A DNA stretch of 60,446 bases from an uncultured Oxalobacteraceae bacterium (lineage in GTDB: Bacteria; Pseudomonadota; Gammaproteobacteria; Burkholderiales; Burkholderiaceae). The DNA lies in NCBI GenBank assembly GCA_946479255.1, contig CAMLFK010000004.1, positions 1 through 60,446 on the forward strand, in the 5' to 3' direction. Below, one piece after another: positions 36,030-45,696 of the stretch. The number at the start of each line of letters is the position of its first letter. The first letter of the stretch is position 1. The notes under the pieces were generated by a model. The model ran no database searches and was not told where the DNA came from. It worked only from the letters and a program-made list of their open reading frames with translations. The position numbers were made by a program, and so were the translations under genes.

Positions 36030-36616
36030 GCAAACGCGCATTCGATGTGTGCGCCGCCGCGCTCGGGCTGGCCCTGCTGTCGCCGCTGCTGCTGCTGACC
36101 GCCCTGTGGATCAAGATCGACTCGGAAGGGCCGGTCCTGTTCCGCCAGAAGCGCGTCGGCCAGTGCGGGGTGATATTCAATATCTTCAAGTTCCGCACCA
36201 TGCGCGTGCAAGATACGCCGGGCGCACAGCTCACCGTCGGCAACGACACCCGCATCACCCGCGCCGGCCGCGTTCTGCGCCGCCACAAGCTCGACGAACT
36301 GCCCCAGCTGCTCAACGTGCTGCAGGGCGCCATGAGCCTGGTCGGCCCGCGGCCCGAGGTGCCGCGCTATGTCGCCTGCTATCCGGCCGATGTGCGCGCC
36401 CTGGTGTTGTCGGTGCGGCCCGGCATCACCGACTGGGCCTCGATCTGCTTTCGTGACGAGAATGCCATCCTGGCACGCAGTCCGGATCCCGAAAAAACCT
36501 ACCTCGAGCACGTCATGCCGGCCAAGCTCGCCTACAACGTGCGCTATGTGCGCGAACGCGGCTTCTGGACCGACCTGCGCATCATCCTCAGCACCGTGCG
36601 CGTCCTGCTGCGCTAG
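36026..36616 (+). CDS. Initiating sugar-phosphate transferase (PglC/WecP-type, monotopic)
   Basis: Transfers the first sugar phosphate to undecaprenyl phosphate at the inner membrane. The 196 residues match the small PglC class: a re-entrant N-terminal hydrophobic helix (about 10-28), [24 protein letters not shown], the conserved [18 protein letters not shown], the catalytic acidic pair in [22 protein letters not shown] and [14 protein letters not shown]. Start overlaps the aminotransferase stop. Confidence 0.92.
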   Translation: MSKRAFDVCAAALGLALLSPLLLLTALWIKIDSEGPVLFRQKRVGQCGVIFNIFKFRTMRVQDTPGAQLTVGNDTRITRAGRVLRRHKLDELPQLLNVLQGAMSLVGPRPEVPRYVACYPADVRALVLSVRPGITDWASICFRDENAILARSPDPEKTYLEHVMPAKLAYNVRYVRERGFWTDLRIILSTVRVLLR

Positions 36617-36626
36617 CGAGCCTGCC

Positions 36627-37286
36627 ATGCTGCCCTGGACGAAAATGATTTACCTGGGCGACCCTGGCTTCACCGTGCCGGTCGCAGCAAGCATCACCGT
36701 GGCTTTGCTGGCCAGCCGGGCTCACCGCTTTGCACTGTACTGGGTGCTGTTTTTCGCCGGCGGCATGCTCGCCGTGGCCCTCAGCAAGATCGCCTTCATG
36801 ACCTGGGGCATCGGCGTGGAGGAGATGGCCTTCAAGGCCGTCAGCGGCCACGCCGCCGGCGCCAGCGCGATCCTCCCGGTTCTGTTTTACGTCCTGCTGG
36901 TCCTGGGACGCGACGCGCGCGTGCGGCGGCATGCGCCCTCGCCTTCGCGCCCATCCACTCATCAAGCCATCGCACTTGAACAAGCGGGCGCCGGCGCCGG
37001 CGTCGGCCTGGGAATCCTGGTTGCCGCCTTGCTGGTGCTCACCTGCGAGCACAGCCTGTCGGAAGCGGTCGCGGGCTGCGCCATCGGCGTCCTGATCAGT
37101 GTCGGCGCGCTCGGCTGCGCCGGCCCGCTCCATCCCGCCCGTCCCTTGATCAGCTTGCTGTGGCTTGCCGCTTCCTTCGTGGCCGTCGCCTGGCTGATGC
37201 GCTCGCTCCCGGTGGCCTGGTGGCTGGTCAAGGCAGCGCGCCTGCTGGCCGGTCAGCAGCCCTTGCACAGCCTGGCGCTCGACTGA
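36627..37286 (+). CDS. PAP2-superfamily membrane phosphatase
   Basis: Predicted polytopic membrane phosphatase, 219 residues, six hydrophobic segments, likely undecaprenyl-pyrophosphate recycling or a related lipid phosphatase. The central PAP2 motif SGHAAGASAI (near residue 76) is intact; the third motif is altered to CEHSLSEAVAG, where His is kept but the usual Asp is Glu; the first motif (KxxxxxxRP) is not obvious. Start is the ATG at 36627, 10 bases after the transferase gene. The catalytic competence is therefore uncertain. Confidence 0.72.
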   Translation: MLPWTKMIYLGDPGFTVPVAASITVALLASRAHRFALYWVLFFAGGMLAVALSKIAFMTWGIGVEEMAFKAVSGHAAGASAILPVLFYVLLVLGRDARVRRHAPSPSRPSTHQAIALEQAGAGAGVGLGILVAALLVLTCEHSLSEAVAGCAIGVLISVGALGCAGPLHPARPLISLLWLAASFVAVAWLMRSLPVAWWLVKAARLLAGQQPLHSLALD

Positions 37287-37332
37287 GGACGGCACCGCAC
37301 ACCCATGCCCACCAACCTCGACGGATGCCATC

Positions 37333-38517
37333 ATGACTACCTCCTTGCTACCCCGCTTCAGCGTGCTGCCCGACAGCCAGCTCAGCCAGGAATCCATGCA
37401 CTCGGTGCTGATCTCCCTGCTGCGCGGCCTTGCCGCCATTGAAGTTGCCGCTGCCCACCTGCGCAGCGAGTTCTATCCCGGGCTGCGCACCTTGCCGGAT
37501 CCGTCGCTGTGGTACCAGGCGCTGGCTTTCCTGACCGGGTTCGCGCACCAGGCCGTGGTGGTGTTCTTCCTGATCAGCGGCTGGCTGGTCGGCGGCAGCC
37601 TGCTCAACAAATGGGGCAAGCCGGATGCACTCAAGCTGTACGCGATCGACCGCTTCTCCCGGCTCTGGACGGTTCTGGTGCCTACTTTTCTCCTGATGCT
37701 GGCGATCGGTATCGTCACCGGCGAACTCAATCCAGGCGCCTTCGATGCCTCGGCCGACAACCCGTACTCGGCACTGGTGTTCGCCGCCAACCTGGTCGGA
37801 CTGCAAACCATCTTGCTGCCCGAGTACGGCGGCAACTATCCGCTGTGGAGCCTGGCAAACGAAACCTGGTACTACGTGCTGTTCCCTCTGCTGATGCTGT
37901 TCTTTAGCACCCGCCACTGGCAGCGGCGCGCCTGGCTGGGCGCGGCCATGATCGGTATCGCCCTATTGCTTCCATGGCCGGTGCTGCTGTATTTCAGCCT
38001 ATGGCTGCTGGGCGCGGGCTTTTCACGCGTGCGCGTGGACTGCAGCGCCGCCGGCAAGGCCCTCTTGCTGGTGCTCCTCGTGCTCATGTCGGTGTACTTC
38101 CGCCTCACCGGGGAGAACGACGACCAGACCACGGATTCCTACCTGCAGGACCTGGCTCTCAGCCTGCCGCTGTTGCTGCTGCTGTCGGCCTCGCTGCGCC
38201 GCATCGAGCCCGATGAGCACACAAATTTGCGCGTGCGCCGGCTTGCCACCTTCCTGTCCGATTTCTCATTCACCTTATACGTCGTGCACATCCCCCTGCT
38301 GGAACTGATGCGCTACGCCGGCCAGGCCTGGATGGGCCAGATCGAGGTCAAGACCGACAGCCTCGCCGACCTGGGAGTTTTTGTCGCCATGCTGGTGGTC
38401 CTGCTGCTGCTGTCCTACGGCTTCTACCTGCTGTTCGAAGCGCGCACGGCGGCGATCCGGCGCATGGTGAAGGCGCTCCTGCTGGGTCGGACCGGAACAG
38501 CGCCGGCGGTATCCTGA
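37333..38517 (+). CDS. Membrane O-acyltransferase (OafA/YrhL, acyltransferase 3 family)
   Basis: Integral membrane acyltransferase of 394 residues with about ten hydrophobic helices. The family catalytic His lies in LRGLAAIEVAAAHLRSEF near residue 38, after the conserved Arg. It should O-acetylate a sugar of the exopolysaccharide at the inner membrane. It ends the plus-strand operon, converging with the methyltransferase gene 32 bases away. Confidence 0.85.
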   Translation: MTTSLLPRFSVLPDSQLSQESMHSVLISLLRGLAAIEVAAAHLRSEFYPGLRTLPDPSLWYQALAFLTGFAHQAVVVFFLISGWLVGGSLLNKWGKPDALKLYAIDRFSRLWTVLVPTFLLMLAIGIVTGELNPGAFDASADNPYSALVFAANLVGLQTILLPEYGGNYPLWSLANETWYYVLFPLLMLFFSTRHWQRRAWLGAAMIGIALLLPWPVLLYFSLWLLGAGFSRVRVDCSAAGKALLLVLLVLMSVYFRLTGENDDQTTDSYLQDLALSLPLLLLLSASLRRIEPDEHTNLRVRRLATFLSDFSFTLYVVHIPLLELMRYAGQAWMGQIEVKTDSLADLGVFVAMLVVLLLLSYGFYLLFEARTAAIRRMVKALLLGRTGTAPAVS

Positions 38518-38548
38518 CATGGTGGCGGCGCCCCCCTGCCGCGCATGC

Positions 38549-39307
38549 TCAGCGGGGCTTTTGCACCATATAGATGAAGTGGGAACGCAGGGGCGGTGCC
38601 AGCGCCGCCAGCAGTTCCCGCAGCAAACGCGGCGCTCCGGCCAGGCGGCGTGCCAGCGGCGGCGCCAGCAGCAGCGTGCGGTAGTGCCGGCACTGGCCGG
38701 GCCATAAGGCCTGCAGCTCGGCGCGCGTTACGCGCCGCACCTGGGCGTTACGTGGATTGTTGTAGCGAAAATCGAACACCATGCACCAGCCGCCGGGCGC
38801 CACAACGCGCCACATTTCAGACGCCAGCCGCGCGCGCGCCTGCGCTTCCAGAATCGAGGAAAATACGGTGTTTGCGCAAGCCAGATCGACACTGGCATCT
38901 GGAAAGCCATCGAGGTCGCCCAGGTGCCAGTAGATGCCCGGCGCGCTGCGCCGGCGGGCACTGTCGAGCCGCTCCTGCTGGTATTCGGTGCCGGCCAGCA
39001 GCGCCGGATTCGCGCCCCAGTTGACCAGCTGGCGCAGGAAGCCGCCGGAACCGCAGCCCACGTCAAGCACGCGCACATCGGCGAGCTCGGTACCAAGCGT
39101 ACGCGCCAGCAGTGTGCCGGCCACCTGCCAATGCGCGCCAACCTGGTCGAGGATTTCGGGCCGGTGCCATGCGTACGCCGCGCTACGCTCATTGCTCAGC
39201 CAGTCACGGTAGACCTGGCGTATGCGTTCCTGCTCGTCCGCTTGTTCATCCGCGCTGCCCGCGGCTTGAACGGTTTTCCCGTCGTGGTGTTCATTGGAGG
39301 TAGCCAT
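38549..39307 (-). CDS. SAM-dependent methyltransferase
   Basis: Class I methyltransferase, 252 residues. The SAM-binding motif I is VLDVGCGSGGFLRQL near residue 81; motif II/post-I acidic region follows (GTEYQQERLD), then LACANTVFSSILEAQAR and the typical WRVVAPGGWCMVFDFRYNNPRN. It is the last gene of the minus-strand wza-wzc-beta-helix operon and could methylate a sugar or an end group of the polysaccharide. No membrane helix. Confidence 0.85.
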   Translation of the reverse strand: MATSNEHHDGKTVQAAGSADEQADEQERIRQVYRDWLSNERSAAYAWHRPEILDQVGAHWQVAGTLLARTLGTELADVRVLDVGCGSGGFLRQLVNWGANPALLAGTEYQQERLDSARRRSAPGIYWHLGDLDGFPDASVDLACANTVFSSILEAQARARLASEMWRVVAPGGWCMVFDFRYNNPRNAQVRRVTRAELQALWPGQCRHYRTLLLAPPLARRLAGAPRLLRELLAALAPPLRSHFIYMVQKPR

Positions 39308-39375
39308 TTCACCATGGTAGAACCGGCGGCGCGGCTTGCCTTGAGCGCTCCCAAACGCGTGCGCCTCGCTGCCTC

Positions 39376-40578
39376 TCAGTAGCGGTAGGCGCCGATGTCG
39401 GCGCCGATGTCGGCACCGCTGTTAGCATCGTTGTTGGAAGGTCCACCGCCCACGCGCGGCTTGCCAGCGAAGTCCAGCGCCGGCGCATGGCTGGCGCTAC
39501 CCTTGCCGATGGCCGGCGAGGCGGCGCGCAAGCGCAGGTCAGGCGTGCCGCCGCGGGCGTACGCCACGAATGCCGGATCGGCCGTGACCGTGGCGCTGTG
39601 GGTCAGCCCGTTCTGCAGGCGCCAGTTGTACCTGGTGTTCCGGTACACCAGATTATTTCTGTACCGGTTGCGCAAGCCGGTCAAGCCCTGTTCGGTCACG
39701 CCGACCTCGTTGTCGTACACGATGTTATTGGCAACGAGCGTGTCGTCGTTGGGGCCCGGTGTGAAGTAAAAGTCGCCCCCGCCGACAATGATGCCGGTGT
39801 TCGAACTGGTGACGGTGTTGTTGACGATCGTGACCTTGCGCGCGTCGTGCCACAGGTGGATGGCGCCGGCGGCTATCCGGTACAGCACATTGTTGCGCAC
39901 GCTGCCGCTGGTGCTGACGTAAATGCCGTGCACGTAACGGCAGCCAGCCGGTCCGATGTCGTGCACCAGGTTGCCGCTCACCTCCGCTTCCACGCCACGG
40001 TAGTAAGCGTCTACCCCGATGGCCGCGCCGCCCGCGCTGGTGCAGGCGATGTTCTGGGCCAGGTGATGCACGTGGTTGTGGCGGATCGCGGCAAAGGAGC
40101 CGCCGTTGTAGATGCCATGGCGCCAAGCCACGCCGGCCTGCACGCCACGCCCGTCGATCTCGAACCCGACAATGTCCACATAGCTGCCGCGGTTGTCCCA
40201 GGCGGCGCTGGCCGCCGCATTGACCACCGAACTGGCCGGCGGCACAATGCGCGCGTCCCACCGGCTGGCCGACACATAATAGATACGGGCGCCGGCGCTG
40301 CCGCTGGCCGTGGTCTTGAAGCCGCCTGTGTAGACGCCGGGCGCAACCACAACCGTCGTGCCTGGCCGTGCGAGCTGGGAGGCCCTCAGGATGCTGCGCA
40401 GCGGCGCCTGTGGCGTGCCCGGATTGTCATCCGAGCCGCTGGCCGACACGTGCAGCATGAACGGGGTCGACGGCAGTTCGGCGCGGTAGGTGTATTGACC
40501 GCGTGCGGCTGCCTGACGCTGCGCCGCGGCAGCCGCTCCCTGGTGAGCGGCATATTCGTTGCCGACCTCATCCATCAC
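39376..40578 (-). CDS. Right-handed beta-helix protein (pectate-lyase-like fold) in the wza-wzc operon
   Basis: A 400-residue predicted parallel beta-helix: DDNPGTPQAPLRSILRASQLA at the N-terminus followed by repeated short strands (NHVHHLAQN, GNLVHDIG, NNVLYRIAAG, NNTVTSSNTG, NNIVYDNEVG) and a final DIGADIGAYRY. Such proteins act as polysaccharide lyases or epimerases. Oddly, no N-terminal signal peptide is visible from either the GTG (40578) or ATG (40575) start. It reads in the same frame as wzc, only three codons after the wzc TAG. Either another start or readthrough delivery exists, or it acts in the cytoplasm. Confidence 0.78.
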   Translation of the reverse strand: MMDEVGNEYAAHQGAAAAAQRQAAARGQYTYRAELPSTPFMLHVSASGSDDNPGTPQAPLRSILRASQLARPGTTVVVAPGVYTGGFKTTASGSAGARIYYVSASRWDARIVPPASSVVNAAASAAWDNRGSYVDIVGFEIDGRGVQAGVAWRHGIYNGGSFAAIRHNHVHHLAQNIACTSAGGAAIGVDAYYRGVEAEVSGNLVHDIGPAGCRYVHGIYVSTSGSVRNNVLYRIAAGAIHLWHDARKVTIVNNTVTSSNTGIIVGGGDFYFTPGPNDDTLVANNIVYDNEVGVTEQGLTGLRNRYRNNLVYRNTRYNWRLQNGLTHSATVTADPAFVAYARGGTPDLRLRAASPAIGKGSASHAPALDFAGKPRVGGGPSNNDANSGADIGADIGAYRY

Positions 40579-40587
40579 CTGGTGGGC

Positions 40588-42873
40588 CTATTTCGCATGG
40601 GTCAGCTGCGGCGTGCGATCGTTCTTGAACTCATACGCGTAGCCGCCCAAGCGCAGCGCCAGGTCGTTGAACAGCACCCCCTGCGGCGAAATTCCCGCAT
40701 GATTGAGGCGCTTGATCGATTCGTTGATCTCGCCCTCGGTCGTCAAGCCGGCGCGCGCCAGGATGAACACCGCCCCCGCATGGGAGCCGATCACCAGCGC
40801 GTCCGACACCGTCAACAGGGGCGGCGGATCGATCAGCACCAGGTCGTAATTGCCGCGCACGGTTTCCAGCAAGTGGCCGAGATTGTGATGCTGAATAAAT
40901 TCAGCCCGGTTCGGTGGCAGCATGCCGGTCGGAATGAAATCGAGATTGGCCACCACATCGCGATGGATGATCTGCTCAAGCGGCACGGCGCCGCCGATCG
41001 CGTGGGTCAGGCCATTCTCACGGCTTAGCCCGAAGTAGCGGTGCAGCTGGCCATTGCGCAGATCGGCGTCGATCAGCAGCACGCGCTTGCCGCTGGCCGC
41101 CATCACGGCCGCGAAATTAACCGACAAGAAGGATTTACCGATATGGCGGCCAGGCCCGGCGAACATGACCACGTTGTTGCGCAGGTGCGGCATGGCGAAC
41201 ATCAACGCCGCGCGGAATCCGCGCAGGCTTTCGATGGCACTGTCCTCCGGCATTTCACAGGCCAGCAAAGGCAGGCGCGCCGTGGCCGGCGCATGCTTGC
41301 GCTGCAGCCGGTCCTGGTGGGTGCTGTGCGGGATGCTGGCGTACACCACGCGGGCGCCGAGCATCTTTTCGATACGCTCAGGATCGTCGATGCCGCCCGA
41401 CACGGCCTTGCGCGCAAACGCCAGCAGCACGCCGAGGAACATGCCGGTCACCGCCGCTAGCGCGACGATCAGCGGCCGGTTCGGCTTGAGCGCCTTTTCC
41501 GGGGCCATCGGCGCATCGATCAGGCGCACGTTGCTGACCCGCCCGACCGAAATCAGGCGCAGCTGGTGGGCGGTATTCGACAACGCGGTGTACAGCTCGG
41601 TGTTGACCTTGATCTCGCGCAGCAGGCGCGACTCGTCCTGCTCCAGTGCCGGCAGGGTCTTGATGCGCCGGGTGGTCCCGGCAATCTCGGCATCGACTTC
41701 GCGGATCTGCCGGTTAAGTCCCTTGAGAATCGGATGGTCGTCGGTGAAGCGCGTGAGCAGCTCGGCGCGCTTCTGGCTCAGGTCGATGCGGCGGCTGTGC
41801 GCGGCGGCCGCCTGCTGCAGGCTCATGCGCGCCTCTTCGGCCATGTTGACGGTGCCGTTGTGGTGGCGGAAGGAGTTGTACTTTTCTTCCGACTGCTCCA
41901 GCTGGCGTTTCAGCGCGGGCAACTGCTGGTTGAGGAAGGCCAGCGATTTCTCCGCTTCCTCGGTCTTGCGCGCCAGGTTCTGGCGCATGTACTCGCGGCC
42001 GATCTCGCTCAACAGACTGTTGGTGCGCTGCGGATCGTCCCCTTGCAGTTTGACGGCGATAATGCCCGACTGCTTGCCCTGCTCGGTAATGAGCATGGAG
42101 CGCTGGATGCTCTCGATGGTGCGCAGGCGGGAATAGCGCCTCAAGGTGAACTCGGCGCCGGGCCGGGCCGCCAAGCTGTCGACCCGCAGCTCGATCTCGC
42201 CGGCGCGCGCCGGCACCCGGTGCGTTACGCCGACCCGGCCTTCGTACACCGAATCGAGCGCCTCGCCGGTGAGGTGGAACACGCCGTCGCCGCGCGCGGT
42301 CAGGGTGAACTCCAGGTTCTGCGCGGCCGCCGGCACTTCGAACAGCGACACCTCCGCCTTTTCCGCGCCCCATACAAAGCCGCCCCGCCCGAAGATGCCG
42401 GGCTCGGACAGCTCGCCGGCGTGGCGGTTGGCGAACCAGAATCCCACCACCGGGAAATACTTCGGCTGAACATCCACATACAGCTGCAGGTTGTCGACCG
42501 CATTGGCAATCACCATGCGCGAGCGCAGCAGCTCCATTTCGGCGATCGCCGCCTTCTTGGTTTCGAACAGCGACGACACTTCGCTGAGGATGTTCTTGGA
42601 GGCGTTGGGACTTTCTTCCTCCACGTGGATCATCAGGTTGGCCTCGTAGACCGGGCTGGCCACCAGCGCGTAGACCACCGCCATGATCGTCACGAGCATG
42701 GTGACCATGCCGATCAGCCAGCGGCTGTCGTACAAAATATTGAAATAGCCTTTCAGGTCGATATCCTGCAGGTCCTGTTCCGGTTCAGGGATGCGCGCCG
42801 CCATCGGCCTGCCGGACAGCGGTGTGCTTTGATGAATGGTGGATAAGGGTAGCGAATCGCCGTGCCGGTCCAT
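40588..42873 (-). CDS. wzc: Wzc-type polysaccharide co-polymerase with BY-kinase domain
   Basis: Inner-membrane co-polymerase controlling chain length and export, 761 residues from the ATG at 42873 (AAGGAG 7 bases upstream). Wzz-type domain with two membrane helices (about 55-75 and 470-490) and a long coiled coil, then a cytoplasmic ATPase with Walker A GPGRHIGKSF (about 590), Walker A' LLIDADLRNG and Walker B VLIDPPP. The C-terminus has only two Tyr (GGYAYEF) rather than a tyrosine cluster, so autophosphorylation may be limited. Operon partner of wza. Confidence 0.92.
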   Translation of the reverse strand: MDRHGDSLPLSTIHQSTPLSGRPMAARIPEPEQDLQDIDLKGYFNILYDSRWLIGMVTMLVTIMAVVYALVASPVYEANLMIHVEEESPNASKNILSEVSSLFETKKAAIAEMELLRSRMVIANAVDNLQLYVDVQPKYFPVVGFWFANRHAGELSEPGIFGRGGFVWGAEKAEVSLFEVPAAAQNLEFTLTARGDGVFHLTGEALDSVYEGRVGVTHRVPARAGEIELRVDSLAARPGAEFTLRRYSRLRTIESIQRSMLITEQGKQSGIIAVKLQGDDPQRTNSLLSEIGREYMRQNLARKTEEAEKSLAFLNQQLPALKRQLEQSEEKYNSFRHHNGTVNMAEEARMSLQQAAAAHSRRIDLSQKRAELLTRFTDDHPILKGLNRQIREVDAEIAGTTRRIKTLPALEQDESRLLREIKVNTELYTALSNTAHQLRLISVGRVSNVRLIDAPMAPEKALKPNRPLIVALAAVTGMFLGVLLAFARKAVSGGIDDPERIEKMLGARVVYASIPHSTHQDRLQRKHAPATARLPLLACEMPEDSAIESLRGFRAALMFAMPHLRNNVVMFAGPGRHIGKSFLSVNFAAVMAASGKRVLLIDADLRNGQLHRYFGLSRENGLTHAIGGAVPLEQIIHRDVVANLDFIPTGMLPPNRAEFIQHHNLGHLLETVRGNYDLVLIDPPPLLTVSDALVIGSHAGAVFILARAGLTTEGEINESIKRLNHAGISPQGVLFNDLALRLGGYAYEFKNDRTPQLTHAK

Positions 42874-42943
42874 GATGCTCTCCTTGGGGTGATTTCTTGT
42901 CGCCGGGCGGCTGACAGCCACCCGACGTCATGCTCGATAGCGT

Positions 42944-44056
42944 TCAGGGCCTGGTGCCGACGCTGATCGCCTGGGTGAGCGCGCCGGGGAACAGCATGGA
43001 GAGGCCGCGGTGCCAGTTGGCCAGCGGCGATGCCGCCACGTACACCAGGTCCTTGGGATGCAGCTCGAACGCCTCGGCCATGGCCAGCGCGCCGGTCCGC
43101 CTGGCGTCGAGCTGGAACACCTTGGTGCCGCCGGCGGTCTTGCGCACCACATACACCTGGCGCGCATCGCCCGTGGTCGGACTGATGCCGCCCGATTCGC
43201 CCAGCGCCTCGTTGAGGGTCAGGCGGCCGTTGTGCATCGTCAGCGCCTTGGGGGCCACCACTTCGCCGGACACGAACACCTTGCTCTCGTCGCGAGAATG
43301 AATCCGCACCACGTCGCCATCGGCCAGCATGACACTGCCGGGATTGATGCCCTTCTGGACCAGCGAGCGCAAGTCGATGCTGTAGCGCGCGTCGCCCCGT
43401 TCGAGCGCAATGCGGCTTTGATCGGCGGTGGGCAGCAGCCCGCCGGCCCGGTTGAGCGCTTCCACCAGGGTCATGGGAATGTCGTTGATGGCCTGCAGTC
43501 CGGGCGACTTGACCTCGCCGTCGATATACACCCGCTTGCTGCGGTAAGCCTGCACCCGCAAGGTCACATTGGGCGCGGCGATATAGCGCGCCAGGCTCTT
43601 GGTCACCAGGGCGCGCGCCTGTTCTTCGGTCAGCCCGGCCAGGCGCAGCATGCCGACCAGCGGGAACTGCACCCGCCCTTCATGGTCGACCACGAAGCCG
43701 GCCGGCGGCGCGTTGGGGGCGCCCGGGTCCATGCTGCTGGCGCTCGCGGCAATGCCCTGCCCGGCCAGTTCGGGGTGATCCCACACCAAGATCGAGAGTA
43801 CGTCGCCGCGCCCGATCATGTATGGTGGCGGGTCGCGCACGATCAGGCGGGCGACGGAGCGGTTGACCTGGCCCTCGCGCTCGCGGCGCTCCGCGTCGAT
43901 CACCCGCTCATTAATGAGCTGGGTGACCGGCGCGGCACCGGGCGGGTGCTGCTGGTCCAGCGGGCCGGACGGCGCATGGCTGGCGCAAGCGCCCACCAGA
44001 AACAGCATGATCAGGGTGGCGCGCCGGCCCCACCGAATCGTTGTGGAAAGTTTCAT
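42944..44056 (-). CDS. wza: Wza-type outer-membrane polysaccharide export lipoprotein
   Basis: Outer-membrane export channel, 370 residues from the ATG at 44056, chosen because it gives the signal MKLSTTIRWGRRATLIMLFLVGAC with a lipobox Cys at about residue 24. The poly-export domain (IGRGDVLSILVWDHPEL, about residue 75) and SLBB domains (VYIDGEVKSPGLQAIND and VFVSGEVVAPKALTM) are recognisable. It begins the minus-strand operon with wzc. Confidence 0.92.
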   Translation of the reverse strand: MKLSTTIRWGRRATLIMLFLVGACASHAPSGPLDQQHPPGAAPVTQLINERVIDAERREREGQVNRSVARLIVRDPPPYMIGRGDVLSILVWDHPELAGQGIAASASSMDPGAPNAPPAGFVVDHEGRVQFPLVGMLRLAGLTEEQARALVTKSLARYIAAPNVTLRVQAYRSKRVYIDGEVKSPGLQAINDIPMTLVEALNRAGGLLPTADQSRIALERGDARYSIDLRSLVQKGINPGSVMLADGDVVRIHSRDESKVFVSGEVVAPKALTMHNGRLTLNEALGESGGISPTTGDARQVYVVRKTAGGTKVFQLDARRTGALAMAEAFELHPKDLVYVAASPLANWHRGLSMLFPGALTQAISVGTRP

Positions 44057-44132
44057 GATAATTGCCAAATAAAACACGGTTGATAATCAGAGTAAGTGAC
44101 GCCCATTCGGCGAGCTTTGCTGAAGATCAAAC

Positions 44133-44150
44133 GGCGGGCTCCGCCATTTT
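44133..44150. terminator. Short hairpin between the TonB-like and wza genes
   Basis: GGCGG-GCT-CCGCC followed by ATTTT on the plus strand. For the minus-strand TonB-like transcript the U-run is weak (GTTTG), so its function is uncertain. It lies in the 182-base gap between the two minus-strand genes. Confidence 0.3.
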
Positions 44151-44238
44151 CTCCGTGCAGGGACGGTGGTGTAGACGGGTTTGTGGCAATCTCATGTTCT
44201 TGGAGATGCATCAATTGAGGCGAAGAGCGCAGGGGCCG

Positions 44239-45696
44239 TTAGGGCGTTTCCTCCATCAGCTTGAGCACCTCGTCGAAGCGCCATACGCGCCGGATGTCGA
44301 TCACATCGTAGCGTGAAGCGACATTAGGTGGAAACTGCGAGTAGCGGGCGTTCACCCGCACGATGCGCAGGACCGCCGCATCCATGTCGGCACGCCCGCT
44401 CGAACGCACGATCGTGATGTCTTCGACGCTGCCGTCGCTGTTGAGTGCAATATTGACCAGCGGGTCGATGCGGACCAGGTCGGCCCAGGCGCGCGGATAG
44501 TTGAGGGTGGCATTGCGTTCGATTTTCACGCGCACGCTGTCGACGTACATGCGCAGTGGCACATCGCGCTCGTTGCTGCCGACAAACACCCGGCGTTCAT
44601 TGCGCCGGCCTGCAGGCGGCGTACCCCTCAGGATGTCCAGCCCCTTGACCAGGTCACGCGCGCTGGGCAGACCGGTGCCGGGCAGGTTTTTCGGAATCGC
44701 CGGTGCGCCGCCACCGCTGCCGCCGCTGGTTCCCGTTCCACCCGGACCGGCGGCATCGGCCTGCGTCACCGCGCGCTCGCGAGCCAGCTGGTCGGCGCGC
44801 TCCTGCGCCAAGCGTTCCTGGGCCGCCTTTTCCTGTGCCGCTTTGTCCTGCGCCGCCCTCTCGTGGGCCGCCCTCTCCTGCGCCAACTTTTCCTGAGCGG
44901 CCTTCTCCTGCGCCAGCCCTTCCTGAGCCAAGCGTTCCTGAGCCGCTTTCTCCTGCGCCGCCCGATCCTCGGCGGCCCGTTCCAGGGTGAGCCGTTCCCG
45001 CTCTGCTTGCTCCGCCGCTGCTTTTTCTTTTGCCACAAGCTCTTGCGCGGACCGTTCCTGCGCTAAACGTATCTGGGCGTCTTCTTCCTCCTTGCGCAGC
45101 AGCGCGGCGCGCTCATCCGATAGCCCTTGTTGTTCAAGCTGCTGCTGCGCCGCCGCGTTCATGGCGTCGCTGCCGTCGTCGGTCCCGGCCTGGGCCTCTT
45201 GCGGATCGAGCGTCTTGCGCTCGGCTTCTTCCGGGCGCGGCGTGGCAACGGCGAAATCGTTGGGCGCGCTGTCCTGGGCAATCACACGCGCCGGCTCGGC
45301 CGGCTCCGGCGGCAGCGGCGCACTGACACGGGGTGCCTTGCGCGGCTTGGCGGGACGCTGTTTTGCTTTGGGAATCGGCGGGGCAATGGGCGCGGCTGGC
45401 GGCGCCGGACGCGGGTCCACCATGCGCATGCCGCCCGGGGGCGCAGGAACTTCCGCCACAACCGGCGGTAAGGCTTCAGGGGCGAGTTCGCTTGGTGCGG
45501 CCGATGCCGGCGTGGGGGCGTTGGCAATCCGGATGCTGATCGGCGCCGCCGGGCCGGGTTCGCCCAATCCGGGAATGCCGAAGCGCAGCGATAGAATCAG
45601 GCCGTGCAGCAGCAGCGACACAAGCAGGCCAAGCGCCAGCCGCCGGTTGATGGGGTCGGCAGGTAACGGGCCGCGCGCGTACGCAATGATGCTCAT
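44239..45696 (-). CDS. TonB/TolA-like envelope protein with pentapeptide-repeat linker
   Basis: A 485-residue bitopic protein: one N-terminal membrane helix (about 18-38), a Pro-rich segment (about 45-150), a long charged repeat (about 210-325, units like KAAQE, RLAQE) expected to form an extended helix, and a C-terminal TonB-like domain (about 375-485, with DPLVNIALNSDGSVEDITIVRSSG and AVLRIVRVNARYSQFP). The helix-plus-energised-domain layout resembles TolA/TonB, although partners such as ExbB/ExbD are not in the window. Placed between the capsule export genes and the flavin reductase gene. Confidence 0.8.
   Translation of the reverse strand: MSIIAYARGPLPADPINRRLALGLLVSLLLHGLILSLRFGIPGLGEPGPAAPISIRIANAPTPASAAPSELAPEALPPVVAEVPAPPGGMRMVDPRPAPPAAPIAPPIPKAKQRPAKPRKAPRVSAPLPPEPAEPARVIAQDSAPNDFAVATPRPEEAERKTLDPQEAQAGTDDGSDAMNAAAQQQLEQQGLSDERAALLRKEEEDAQIRLAQERSAQELVAKEKAAAEQAERERLTLERAAEDRAAQEKAAQERLAQEGLAQEKAAQEKLAQERAAHERAAQDKAAQEKAAQERLAQERADQLARERAVTQADAAGPGGTGTSGGSGGGAPAIPKNLPGTGLPSARDLVKGLDILRGTPPAGRRNERRVFVGSNERDVPLRMYVDSVRVKIERNATLNYPRAWADLVRIDPLVNIALNSDGSVEDITIVRSSGRADMDAAVLRIVRVNARYSQFPPNVASRYDVIDIRRVWRFDEVLKLMEETP
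44775..45060 (-). repeat. In-frame 15-base coding repeat encoding xAAQE-type pentapeptides
   Basis: About eighteen imperfect 15-base units encode RLAQE, KAAQE, KLAQE, RAAHE and RAAQD-type pentapeptides within the TonB-like gene. Unit length is a multiple of three, so copy-number change would keep the frame and alter only the linker length. Confidence 0.8.

Noticed and set aside
33357..36041. Antisense open frame of 894 codons
   Set aside because: Shadow of two glycosyltransferase and aminotransferase genes; no recognisable domain or start signal.
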